Assembly: GCA_005281725.1 (NCBI GenBank)
Contig: SSBO01000009.1
Span: 11,587,843-11,651,842 of the forward strand
DNA from: Wuchereria bancrofti
Lineage: Eukaryota; Nematoda; Chromadorea; Rhabditida; Onchocercidae
Reading direction: 5' to 3'
Length of the DNA: 64,000 nt
Part shown: piece by piece, positions 53,301-64,000 of the stretch
Numbering within the stretch: position 1 is the first letter of the stretch
Layout: each line of letters starts with the position of its first letter
Notes under the pieces: model-generated
Database searches by the model: none
The model's input: the letters and a program-made list of their open reading frames with translations, nothing else
What the model was told of the DNA's origin: nothing
Translations under genes and position numbers: made by a program

Positions 53301-54779
53301 AGGGAGGTGTTGTATTCACATCAACTCAAAGTGCTGCAATTACTACAACACCATCGTTCAGAGAATCGACACCATTATACTGGGTTATTCAAGATCCTAG
53401 GTTGAAAAAGCGAAGACGTATGGAACTTCGAAAAAAAGTGTGTCATTATAGGCTATAAAACATTAACTTTTATCTTAATTAAGATAATTTCGAATTTTTA
53501 GAACAAATACGAAAATAAGTTGGATCATAGAGCAGTGACGACAGCTACAACAACTGAATCTCGTTTCAAGGTACAGATCGATCATCGCTTTGAGTTACCA
53601 CTAATTGAGGATAAAACAGTCGTATTCTCGATTACAAACGATGCAAAAATAACGGAATATCAGTGGATTGCTTTACGTGATCACTGTTCTCAGGTTCGCT
53701 CATTAATTTTACGACTTCTTTTTCCAGCTTAATTTTTAATTTTTGCTGTTTGTATAAAAGATGACAAAAAAAATTGACAGTGATTGACAGCTATCTATCG
53801 TTGAGCACATCCTTCTCAGGAACTATTTATTGAAGCTTCAGGAATAAATAGATGATTTCAACTGTGATAATATTATTAATTCATAGCTTTCTAGGAGAGT
53901 GAGTTTGTGGTTTTGCTAATTTTAGGATGCAAATTAATGTCTTATCTTATAATCTTTAATAAAAAAAAATTATTTAAAGAGAACGATTCCTCTCTTATCA
54001 CTGAAAGGAATCGATCCACCGCATGAGGAAAAAATTGGTGCATTATTGGGTCAGTCTCATAACGTTACATCACATCGTATTCAGATTTTGAATTGCAATA
54101 CAATCTTCATACCAGGTTTTGTGTTCAATCAAGGAAATGATCCACCAGGTTTTTATTCATTCAAACTTCGTAAAGTAGATAGTCTCAATCGCTGAAGGAG
54201 TATCTTACTTTTGATATTCTGTCTTTGAAGCAGTAAAAAAGAGGAAAATTCCGCATCGTAACTTAATACTGCTTTCCATTTATTTCAGAAACATATTTCT
54301 ACGCTGGTATTGGACATTTTCCGGACAGAATCGAAAAACAAGTGCGCGCTTATGTTGTTGGACAACCACCGTTAGTTTTTTCTTTAATTTCATTCATAAT
54401 TTTTCGTAACAGAAGTGCTACAGGAGATTTTTGTAAGCTAAAGAAATTTAATCAAGATTTGTGCTAAATTTGGGATGGCATTTTCCGGAATATTAATTGC
54501 TGATGTACTATAGCGTGACCTTTCTAGCATTTACAGCAAGCTTTCACATATATTATCATTAGAGTTGTATAATATTATATGTTTTAATAATATATTTTCA
54601 GCGATCAACCGTTAAGAAATTATAATGGTGAAAATGTGATGATACGTTTACCGAAAACGTACCGTACATTTGATATTGACTTCATTTCGGTATTCAATGA
54701 AATAGAAGGACGCTCTTATGGACACGTTATTACACCCAACTTACTTGTACCACCGTGTAATGATTATGATGTTATCTAG
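50316..54779 (+). CDS. Secreted DM13-domain (Skeletor-like) protein
   Basis: Fourteen exons join in phase: 50316-50373, 50493-50636, 50873-51067, 51237-51393, 51540-51608, 51708-51811, 52122-52242, 52516-52678, 52819-52972, 53241-53437, 53502-53693, 53980-54148, 54289-54370 and 54602-54779, giving 660 residues. Residues 1-18 are a signal peptide (MISLLLILSLGQILCTN). Residues ~25-130 look like a diverged DM13 domain (YYGVPLGALHYSDGNTRAEA, FSIFGMRNWPVEFDHLELRK). A long Ser/Thr/acid then Lys-rich linker follows. Residues ~525-655 are a clear DM13 domain (IGALLGQSHNV, TIFIPGFVFN, ETYFYAGIGHFPDR, LRNYNGENVMIRLPKTY, FDIDFISVFNEI). DM13 domains occur in Skeletor-type proteins, often beside DOMON, and have been proposed to act in redox or electron transfer; the function here is unknown. 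A TTGCAG three bases before the ATG is a likely trans-splice acceptor. AATAAA at 54961 may end the gene. Confidence 0.78.
50473..50492 (+). promoter_or_regulatory. Duplicated splice acceptor at DM13 exon 2
   Basis: GCAGGTCAGA occurs at 50473 and again at 50490, so two acceptors precede the same downstream sequence. Only the second (exon start 50493) keeps the frame; use of the first meets TAA within ten codons. It is a local duplication of a splice site. Confidence 0.6.
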
Positions 54780-55987
54780 TTCCTTTATTTCTTGCCTTAG
54801 CATATTGTTAAGAACACGTGGCTAATCAGGTTCAAATATATACGTAGCAAGTACATCTGTTTCCCCTGAAATTATCATGGCACATTTACATTTGCCTTTT
54901 CTCTACCTGTTATGAGCTACGGAACATTAATTATAAGATAACTATTCTAAATGTGGGTAAAATAAAAGACATATTAAATCGATTAATTTCTATTTTTCAA
55001 TAAATTTCAAACTTCCATATTGCACTTCTTTGATCATTTTTTTGTTAGCAGTATTACTTTACAGTTTAGAAAAAAAAATGTTGTTCGTATACATTACCGA
55101 TTATTTTGAGTGAAAAGATGACCCAAATTTTATTTACAAAAGGTTTTGTTAATTTTGTCATTTCTGTGATTTTCTCGAAATTCTCATTGCTTTTCATTAA
55201 TTTCTCCCTTTTTTTCTCCTCAATGATCTGTCGTTTCAACCAAAATTTAAAATAATTCTTCATAATAAATAATAACAAACAATTTATTGTACAAAGATAT
55301 CACGTTTGGTTACAGAAATCAGATGGTACTGTGCTGAAATAGGAATGTTTACAAAATGTTGTTAGCAACAAAGGTAATCGCCACCGTTCATTATCCACAA
55401 ATCAAACATACAGAAGAAATAATTAGAGAGTGAAAATAACGCAGAGTTGATTAAAGTAGTTTGTTGATTTTCTCGGAAGAATTTGGTAAATTCATCAGTC
55501 GAATCAAATTTAAATTTAGAATTAAATTAAGCGAAATTTCAATTGTAACTCATATGTTGTTTATTCAAGTCGTCACATAGCACAATTTTCACCTGTTATC
55601 ATAAAATCAATCATAGAAAGATTAAATGTTGATCATCTGAACTGTTCAACGGCGAATGATTGGTATAAAATGGAAGTTATCCTGGCTTTGCGGACTTGCC
55701 ATATATTCTGCTAATGATAAGCCCATGCTTGCTGTAAATTTAAATTTTCATAGATATCCGTTTATTGATATTATAAGGAATCAATCATCAGAATTTTTCA
55801 TGAACGAAATAAAACATTTCTTGCAAGCATATTGAATTCATCAAACAATTTCTTTTTCATTCATTCATGGTCTGTTTTCTCGACCGCTTCCATAGTTTTT
55901 GCTAGTTGAAATTCAAACACTGATCATGATAATATATTATTAATTACTAGCGTAATTTATTCATGTTAAGCGTTTTAAATGATATTA
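54780..55987. other. 3' region of DM13 gene and gap
   Basis: Contains the DM13-gene 3' UTR with AATAAA at 54961-54966. A minus-strand open frame at 55066-55278 is Lys/Glu-rich without family similarity. No exon chain was found, though a downstream exon of the minus-strand secreted peptide could lie here. Confidence 0.4.
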
Positions 55988-56157
55988 TCAACCTCCTGTT
56001 ATACCATACTGGTTAAAAAATAATCGGTGAAAATTTATACCAGGAATTGAACATGGTATCCTCGTTGATAAGAAGCTTTCTATATTCATTAAATTACTTT
56101 TCCTACTATGATTGTTAGTAAAATTAAAAATGCTAATTATAAAAAGAAACCACTTAC

Positions 56158-56465
56158 GACTACGCTTTGATTTGAGCAATATTGCTTGATAAATTCTACT
56201 TAGTTGTTCAATTGGCAAATCATTATCTGTTCGATCAATCTGCAATTAGTCTTATCGATTCTTGAAATAATTCAGATTTCCATATCGGTCAAAAAATGCC
56301 TGAATAAATTGACATTTCTATGATTCATTAAAGTAAGAGTCTCTGCAATGACCTAAATTATTCCACTTCTCTACTTTGATCTTTGCAAGAAAAATAACTT
56401 ACATTTTTTGGCCACGCAATACAATCCGTAATGAGTACGACAAGTAATGTGACTGACAATTTCAT
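56158..56465 (-). CDS. Short secreted peptide precursor (3' end unresolved)
   Basis: Two minus-strand exons, 56465-56403 and 56239-56158, fit well with GTAAGT donors. The first encodes a signal peptide (MKLSVTLLVVLITDCIAW) and the second continues IDRTDNDLPIEQLSRIYQ and then LLKSKRS, with a Lys-Arg pair that could be a proprotein cleavage site. I do not recognise the family. The exon that follows is unclear: the open stretch 56102-55988 (TGA at 55988) is out of phase with the donor at 56158, and the in-phase reading stops after about five codons, giving a product of only ~52 residues. It could be a neuropeptide-like precursor or another small secreted protein. Confidence 0.45.
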
Positions 56466-56582
56466 GCTTGTATCAACAATTTTTAAATTACCCTACAAAT
56501 CTGCAGAACTTTGATTTAAGATTAATTTATTCGCATTACATCAATTAATAATTTTTTTTGTTTGAAGTTCTCAAAAAAAAAG

Positions 56583-56603
56583 TAAATAAATAAATAAATA
56601 AAA
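56583..56603. repeat. TAAA tetranucleotide repeat
   Basis: About five TAAA units upstream of the secreted peptide gene. It is a simple sequence repeat. Confidence 0.8.
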
Positions 56604-57887
56604 AATGATATCTTTCAAAACAGCGATCACTGTTATCTCAATTTCTAACTTTCAGCACGGCATATAAAACAGCATATCCTTGAAAGTGCAACAAAATAGA
56701 TTAAAAAAGGTATAATTCTAATTTTAAAAGCTTATTTAGAATGTTTAAAAATTTCACAATTTTTTTCAGAAGATCTGATGAATTTTTTAAAGCAGCATTG
56801 GTATGTTATTGAGAACAATAATTTATTGAGATGAAAGAATGGAAATAAAACCACGTCGGACAATAGACAGCCATGTGATTTCTGTAAAACATAACTGAGG
56901 TCATTTGTCACATTCACCTTATTTATTAATCGCTAATATCAACAAACAAGTCTTGCAATAAGTCCATCTCATCAATTTCCCTGATTTTGTTTGTCGGTAA
57001 GAGGAAAAAAACTGTAAAAGCAAACAAAAATAAGTCAAATATTCCTATCGTGGAACAATATTCTTATTGATAGACTATCTAAGTCTGAGAGTAGAATACT
57101 GTTAAGAATAAAATTTGATTTTTGATGTTGAATCCCAATATTTCTACCCATGTATTTATCAGTTTTGCTCTGATATGTAGTGTTGTCCTAGGTATTTCTG
57201 CACTTTAATTAAGTTTAATCTGTTTTAGTCATATTTAAATTTGCAATCAGCAATGTTAAAGCTTACTGATCTATTTTTAAATGTATGACAAATTTGTCTT
57301 GATTTAATTTATGCGTTTCAATTTAAAACAACACTGATTTTGATTTTGTCATCATCTGAGAATAAAAACAAAAAACTAAAATGCATAATAAGTTGTATTC
57401 GTCGACCGTCTTCAGATGACTGTTTCTTCGTTTTGAGGTAAATGAAGCATTAATCTCATAATACCTGCTGTCGTGTTCTTTAATCTTTTTATTTTGTTGT
57501 CTTCATTTGAGTTTTTTAAAATGTTCACTTTTCCTTCGACGTATGCACAAAATCTTAATCTTATCAAACTTTACTTTTTTTTTGAAATTGACAAAATCTA
57601 AAACTATTCATTTCAATTAGCATTTCATTTAAGTTATGAAGAGAAGTGTTTAATTTGACATAAGACTCTTTCGTTGCAATAGTTTGTCCCACAGATTTCG
57701 AACGAAATGCCAATTTCCCAATAATTGTCTCTCATCTGCCTGCTTTCCTTCCGGTTTACACAAATTTTTGATGTTGGGATATGAGGAAAGGATTGGTGTC
57801 AGGCAGTGCACATCTTATGATATATCAATCGCTTCATCCATCTATTAGCGTTATATCAAAAAGCGGAAACATCGTACAATCTTTTTC

Positions 57888-57905
57888 TCCTTCCTTCCTT
57901 CCTTT
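57888..57905. repeat. CCTT tetranucleotide repeat
   Basis: About four CCTT units within a wider pyrimidine-rich stretch (57885-57935). Confidence 0.75.
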
Positions 57906-60531
57906 CTTATCCCTCAATTCTCACCTCCCCGTTCAGTTTTAGACATATTATCATAATTATTCATCTTTTGCCCTCTTCACAACTTCACTTACCAAATTTC
58001 AAAACTTCTTAGCAGTTGAACATGATGGAGAGAGATAAGAGAGATGACCGCTCAACTATTTTTTTTTTTTCAACTATTGAAAAAATAAGCAACATCGGAC
58101 AAATTTTCAAACAATAAATCACTTTTTTTGATTTATGATATGAGTAAAAGTTGAAATCAACAAGCAATTCCCATTTTCTTCCCACTGATAAGCTGCATCG
58201 TGCCACAATCTGTCAGTTTATAATATATTCAAGTAATTTTTATTTTAAAAAAGCATAATAACCACTAACTATGGTTCAATTTGCCCCTCACATCTAGAAA
58301 GGAAACAACTTCAGGTATAATAATTCCGTGTAACTTGCAACAGTAGAATTCATAACTGTTCTAGCATTAGAACTAACCATGAAAATGGCATGAGTGATAT
58401 GCACCATATTTACTTCACGTCTACCAATCTTGCTGATATGATTTACGATGTTATGATATAATGATAATCAAAAGAAGTTTGAGGAAAGTCAGGTGGAACC
58501 TAATTCAAAAGTGATCAATCGATCTTAAAACGAAAATGTTGAAGAAGGACGTGTAGCTTTGAAAACAATATTAGTTCCTAATGACTGCAAAACTTATGAA
58601 TATTCAGTGCATACTGCTTACTAATTAAAGTGATGAAAAAAAATTACTGCCTGAATAAGCTCATCAGCTGTTAAAAGTTAAACTTATTTTTTCTCTTATC
58701 ATTTTTCCATCCTCCTTTCCACTTATTACAATTTAAGAATGATTTAACATTTTTTTCAATAAAAGTACTGACTGAGGATAATGCCACTAGGAAAAAAGAA
58801 AAAGTTTTCATTGAATAATTTCAAGCAATGAAATCAAATTTAACAATTACACCTATTTCATCATGAATCAGAGACATGAATCAGAGACTTTAGTGCACAA
58901 AACAGATTTTTGATATTTGATCGCCTATTTGCAGTTAACCAGTGGATAATTTGAATTCCATCTTACCGCTAGCAGTAAAATGGATGAGTGAAGTATCATT
59001 CGGATAGCATTCCAACAGTAGTTAGCCTACTTTCGGAGGAAATTAAAAAATATTTACTGTACTTTGACTTTACTACTTTTTAACTTCTTTTGCTTGTACT
59101 CCTTTCTTTTTTTTTCTTTCGCGTTTTTTTACACTTTTCATTATTAGAACAAAAATTTTCAATTATTTTAACTTTTCCTCTTTACTTTTCCCATTTTCAT
59201 GTTTTTCTGCTTAAATTTCTTCAGAATTCTCCTGAATAATCTCCCCTTAAATGCCGGAATTAAAATTGAAAATAATTATGTTTCAGCTGAGACCGCACCC
59301 TGCTATCTTTATTCATAGAAGAGCTGAAATAATTATGACGTTCATTCCTTAAATATCTGAGAAGTAAGCTTATCCATAACCAAAATAGAATCTAAGAAAA
59401 AAAAAGATGCACATGAACAAATTTTTAAATGAATGAGAACAACGAAGCAGCAACTTTTCCTTTCAAATAAATTATGATTGAAATTCAAATATTTATGTCC
59501 AAGTACCATACAACCTAATTATGAAATAAAAAAATCAAGAAAAAATTTAATGAATTAAACATTAGGCGAACAGAACCATAGAAGCGTAAATGGATGTTCG
59601 GCAAAAATTATTTCATTTTAAATGGATCGAGAAAGAAAGTAACGAAGCTTTATATGAATCACATCATGTCATTGTCTAAAGATATTTATGATCACTCCTT
59701 TTTTCCCTTCTAGTGCTAACACACAATTAAATTATCTCATGCCATTTAGTATAATAATTTATAATTTGTGGTACCATCTGAGTCCTTACCCTACGTATAA
59801 CTATGTCCAGAATTTAGTGCTTCTAAATATAATAATTTAATATAATTTATATATAAATAACTCTACTGAATATGAAACAGTCCACACATATGGTTTACAT
59901 ATTCATTGCATTATACCTATACAATGTAGTAGAATTCTGCATAAAATCACTGAATGTTACCTTCTCTATGATCTAAATTGGGTGGTAGACTATTTGAGTA
60001 ACTACTGTGCACGAATCACGTTGTGTTCAAAACTGTCACAAAAGTTTTTGAATTACCTGTACTACATCAGATATGGCTGAATGATATTCCAAGTTGAAGA
60101 GAACAATAAATGTCTTCAACTAAATGAATAAATCTATCATAATTTGAATTCTTGAAATGATCTAGATAATTTGAAATGGTAAATAATCTGATATATAAAA
60201 TTACGTATTGTTAATCTTTTTGCATTCTGTATCAACAGCTGATCAGTATGAAGAATTGATTTCCACAGTTGTTCTCCCTAGCTGATAATTTGATTAGTTA
60301 ATAAACGTTGAACGAAAGCACTACTGAACTGATAGGAACAGGCGCATACGGAATACATTTCAATGATAATTGGTTGTCTGTCTGCCTTTCATCTATCTGT
60401 ACTTCATCAGCTCAGCTGAGGTATGTTGAATGAACGATTAGAATGTTCTATGAAATGTGTACGAATTGCAAGAACGCGAACATTCGTCCCTTCTGAAAGA
60501 CTAACTTTACATATGACACACAGAAAGTGAT

Positions 60532-60593
60532 GATATAGATGATGAGGAATAGTTCGTTACTCTTTTAACGAACTATTCCTCATCATCTATATC
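60532..60593. repeat. Perfect 28-bp inverted repeat with 6-base loop
   Basis: Arms 60532-60559 and 60566-60593 are perfect reverse complements, separated by CTCTTT. The left arm begins GATATAGATGATGAGG. RNA from either strand would fold into an uninterrupted 28-bp hairpin. No mismatched bulges typical of microRNA precursors are present, and no flanking target-site duplication is obvious. Confidence 0.95.
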
Positions 60594-61804
60594 AACTCGA
60601 AGTAGCCAAGTTGATCTTCCCTATCGCTTCAGATCAGATCTCTTCCAATCATTATTTTCCTGCCCACCTGATACAAGATATTCCTACTACTATTACTATG
60701 AACAAATATATTGTTGCATAATTCATCTAATGATACCTGCTCGAGTATCAAAATTTTGCCATTCAGATCTTAATCGAACATTCAAAAGTTGCTTGGTATT
60801 TTAAATATGTTTACAGTTTCAAGTAGCACTATTTCTCACTCTAATTCCATGTATTCTAATTTTTTCCAGATGCTTTCCAAAATCTTTTGACTCTTCACCA
60901 GTTGCTGTTACTATCACTCGGACAACTCCGCATGGTTACTTACTATCGTTTTACTCAGACATTTTTTCTAATAACAACAGCAGCAGCAGCAATAATGCAA
61001 CTTTCTTCTGTATTATTTTCTCTAAGATTGCATATTGATGATAGTAGCTTCCACATAAACCTTCCAAATCATTTCGAATCATTTCTTATTCGTAAATGCC
61101 TCAATTTTCAACTACTTTCTCCATATGTCTTCTTAGGTGTGCTGAGAAGCATCCTGTGAAAAGGATTAGCAGAGAATGACGTCAAGATTGTAAGTATGAT
61201 AAACCCTGTACGTTAACAAAAAACACGAAAGACGTAGACGGATTTTTTGTACTCCATCTTCTTATCTTTGCTTAGGTTTTTTTGTTCTCTTTTTCCATGT
61301 TAACAACCTCTTTTTTAAACTAACTTTCGCCTATATTAAAATTAGTATTATAGACGCTTTAGCCTTTTTATGTGGTGTATTCAGATATAACAAACTGATA
61401 ACAAAACCTTAATTCATGAACTGGATTCAAATACGAAATTCGGCATAAATTAGACAAATTGCGCGGAAAGTTTTCTATCCACAGAAATTGCTAATTCATT
61501 TTTTATACAATTCCTTTCATGATTTGCAAAATGTAAGAAATCAACGATTACAGTTTTACATAAGAGCTTGTGTAATGTATTCACTCTTATTCGATCAAAT
61601 TTTCATTTAAGTACATCTAGAATAGTAATTACAAAAAAAAAATTCCAGAAAAACCTTCAATTAATGGGAAAAGAAGTAGTAGAACAAGTAAAAACAGCAT
61701 GAACTCATTTATTAATACAGTCGTATTAATCTGATTAAGAAAATCGACAAAAGATTGATAATTTCAATATTTTTCCTGATGTTATTTTGGCACTGCTGAA
61801 ACAG

Positions 61805-64000
61805 TCGATAGAAGTGCTGAAAATATTGTAGATGATAGATGGTCCGATATGGCTGAAAGTTTTCGAGAAATGGTAAGCCTTCGCTTGGATTAATTCACAT
61901 GCAACTCAAGTTTGTTTTATTGCAAGCAGTTTTGTTTTTTGCTAAAACCATTGTTTGTTTCACAACAGATAGAAAGAAAAGTATTTCTAATGAAAGGTTA
62001 CAAAAATTGCTGATACTTTTTTCTTAAATTAAACTCGTTGCTAAAAACTAATAAACTGTTTTCTCTATTGCTTTTGTTAGCAACAAGTATAAGTCGTGTC
62101 ACTCGACTTGTATCCTATGTGCTACATATGGGTATGGGTAATGGATATGGGTAACATCTGAATGAGTAGTTTCCCTGGATTGAATAAAAAGTGTAAGTGA
62201 TATCAAGAGTAATTCATAAGGAGTTGGAAAAACTTAACAACCATTTTTTTTTTCTTTGTTTTTACGATAAGTCGTAATATAATCGATAAGAAAAAAAAAT
62301 CCCTGTAATGTCTATAAAAGCAAAAGAGTGAAAAAATTATCAGAGTATGTTCAGTTTGGTTATCTGTCCGATGAATTTGAGGAATGTTCGCCTAGCAGCC
62401 GTCTTCAATCCATATCACCTCATATCTCTAGCAATGGCACCAGATCACCACGTCGGAAAAGCAAGTCACCTCAGCCACCTGATAACAGGTTCTTACTTCA
62501 TTCATCAGAAACAGTTTCATTAAAAATTGCAGCTAATCAATTTAAGATATATTTATTTACATAATTATTTAATGGGGCTCAGCATAATCTTTACAAAGTG
62601 TGAATAGAGTTATTCTTTCAAAGTATAAGTAATTAAAAATGACAGATGATGCAAGTGGTCAGAAAGAATAAAAAGTAAGCTGTGACTTTTGTGACAGAAT
62701 GGATTTCAATTAATGTCAATAAATTCCATCGATTTATTTTAATTAGAGTAGACTTGACTATGAGTTTTATGTCTGTACCTGGCTAATTTATCAGTAATAA
62801 CATTCGTAAAATCTTATTTGCAACAAATGAAAAATGTGTGTAGAGAAGAATAACAAATTCACTGCAGTACGGAAAGATGTGGTAACTGTTCGCCACAAAC
62901 TAATGTAATCAGAGATTCGCGACCTGACATTATCGCTTGGCCGACACCACCAAATGCGCAAAGTGCTACTAATAACAGTAATCAGGGGAATGGTTCGGAG
63001 GAATCTACAAAGTTATTCTCCATCCTCAAAGTGGCTTCTTCAAGTAAAATTTTTTCGTCATAAGGAATAGATTGGAAAAATACAACTTTCAAAGAACATT
63101 ACAAATCTTAGCTACCTGATCAAAATCTTATTGGTCTTCATTTAGTATTTCAACTAAATTTCAGACATTCAAGTAGTCTTCGTATAAGTAAATTTCTTTA
63201 ATTCCAGCTGCACCTCGAGGGAGAGAAAGCGAGCTGAAAAAGAAAATACAAACTCTGGAAGATACGGTTGCTGAATATGAGCGACAGAAATATAATGTTA
63301 TGGGTACATTTAGGTTAGACTTGTGGGCCATTTTCCAAAATTTTCAAATGAATAGAAAAGAAGGAAGTGTAATAAAACTAATTTTTCTTCAATTATGCAT
63401 AAATGAAAGGAACTAATACTGGAAAATTTCAACATATATGTTATAGCGAATATAGAGAACGAGTAGCAGAACGAGAACGAAAACTGGAGGCGGAATATTC
63501 TAGCAGAATTATAGCTCTTAGCGAAGAAGTTCTTGGAGCTAAAAAGGATTTTGAAGCTCGGATGAAAAGCTTTCAAGCTTTACAAGTACCATTCACTATT
63601 CTTTGCCCTTTCACAAAATCATATTTATTTACAGAATTATCAAAAACTGGCTCCTCTTTTCTAAAATATGTGCCACTAGTTTACTGTTAGTATAGTATGA
63701 AATTAAGAGAAGAGAAATCAGAAATGCGATTTTCGTTCCCCTGAGTTTCCATTCTTCCTGAAGTTGGGTGAGACTTGAACCCAATTTAACTTAGGACAAA
63801 TTTGAGCGAGAAAAAGAACAAGCGCTTGAAAAATTACGTCAAGAACATCAGAAGGAGATTCAGTTACTGGAGCAACGTTTTTCCGAGTCACAGTTACTCA
63901 ATCTGGAACAAAAGTAGGTTTTTTTTTTTTTATTTATGAGATATACTTAATCAAAACATTTTCTATCTCTATTTGACATCATAAAGAATCAAAATGGACA
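61805..64000 (+). CDS. FAM184-like coiled-coil protein (partial)
   Basis: Plus-strand exons are 61805-61872, 62346-62488, 62868-63043, 63208-63303, about 63410-63585, 63795-63913 and 63987 to the window edge. The first part is Ser/Pro-rich (RLQSISPHISSNGTRSPRRK). The coiled coil starts with ELKKKIQTLEDTVAEYERQ and continues YRERVAERERKLEAEYSSRI, ALSEEVLGAKKDFEARMKSF and REKEQALEKLRQEHQKEIQL. The order and spacing resemble the N-terminal region of vertebrate FAM184A/B (LRRKIQVLE, REVEEIRRKFEEKLRSF). The function of FAM184 is unknown. The acceptor of the fifth exon is uncertain: CGAATATAG at 63447 is out of phase, and an AAAG acceptor near 63408 keeps the frame. Start codon and 5' exons were not found; the 3' end lies beyond the window. 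Confidence 0.65.

Larger units (their letters stand above)
56466..61804. other. Long intergenic region before FAM184-like gene
   Basis: 5.3 kb without a recognised gene. It should hold the promoter and possibly 5' exons of the FAM184-like gene. It contains TAAA repeats at 56583-56603, a CCTT run at 57888-57905, a perfect inverted repeat at 60532-60593 and a CAG run near 60976-60993. Open frames such as 60887-61159 on plus have no family similarity. Confidence 0.45.

Noticed and set aside
55988..56102. Third exon of the secreted peptide gene (MNIESFLSTRIPCSIPG)
   Set aside because: It looks peptide-like but is out of phase with the donor at 56158, so it is kept only as an open question.

Overview
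The window is nuclear DNA from a nematode, most likely a filarial or other spirurid parasite. It is AT-rich, the genes are split into many short exons (30 to 290 bases) with GT-AG introns, and two start codons lie 1 to 3 bases behind a TTGCAG-like acceptor, as expected for spliced-leader trans-splicing. One protein closely matches the nematode innexin INX-3. No prokaryotic genes, CRISPR array, rRNA or convincing tRNA was seen. All models were assembled by hand from splice sites, reading phase and remembered family sequences; no search was run.

Layout: (1) 1-3483 has no recognised gene. (2) 3484-10980, minus strand: a 19-exon gene for a DOK-7-like adaptor (PH, then IRS-type PTB, then a long Ser/Thr-rich tail). 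(3) 12487-16079, minus strand: a RUFY-type RUN / coiled-coil / FYVE endosomal effector whose first exon is unresolved. (4) 18838-22202, plus strand: API5, followed only about 0.7 kb later by (5) 22917-25685, plus strand: the TRAPP subunit TRAPPC12; the spacing suggests an operon. (6) 28821-31865, minus strand: innexin inx-3. (7) 35463-38798, plus strand: a bHLH-PAS transcription factor closer in its bHLH to BMAL/CYCLE than to ARNT. (8) 39377-41905, minus strand: a plasma-membrane-type syntaxin. (9) 46635-48576, plus strand: troponin I. (10) 50316-54779, plus strand: a secreted DM13-domain protein. (11) 56158-56465, minus strand: two exons of a short secreted peptide precursor, 3' end unresolved. 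(12) 61805 to the end, plus strand: the N-terminal part of a FAM184-like coiled-coil protein, cut by the window edge.

Eight of the models (DOK-7-like, API5, TRAPPC12, INX-3, syntaxin, troponin I, DM13 protein, and the bHLH-PAS gene from its first in-frame ATG) have exon lengths summing to a multiple of three and close with a stop, which supports the exon chains. Functionally the window mixes muscle and synapse genes (DOK-7-like, troponin I, syntaxin, innexin) with membrane-traffic genes (RUFY, TRAPPC12, syntaxin). The most notable items are the BMAL-like factor, the DOK-7-like adaptor, the DM13 protein, a perfect 28-bp inverted repeat at 60532-60593 and the possible API5-TRAPPC12 operon.
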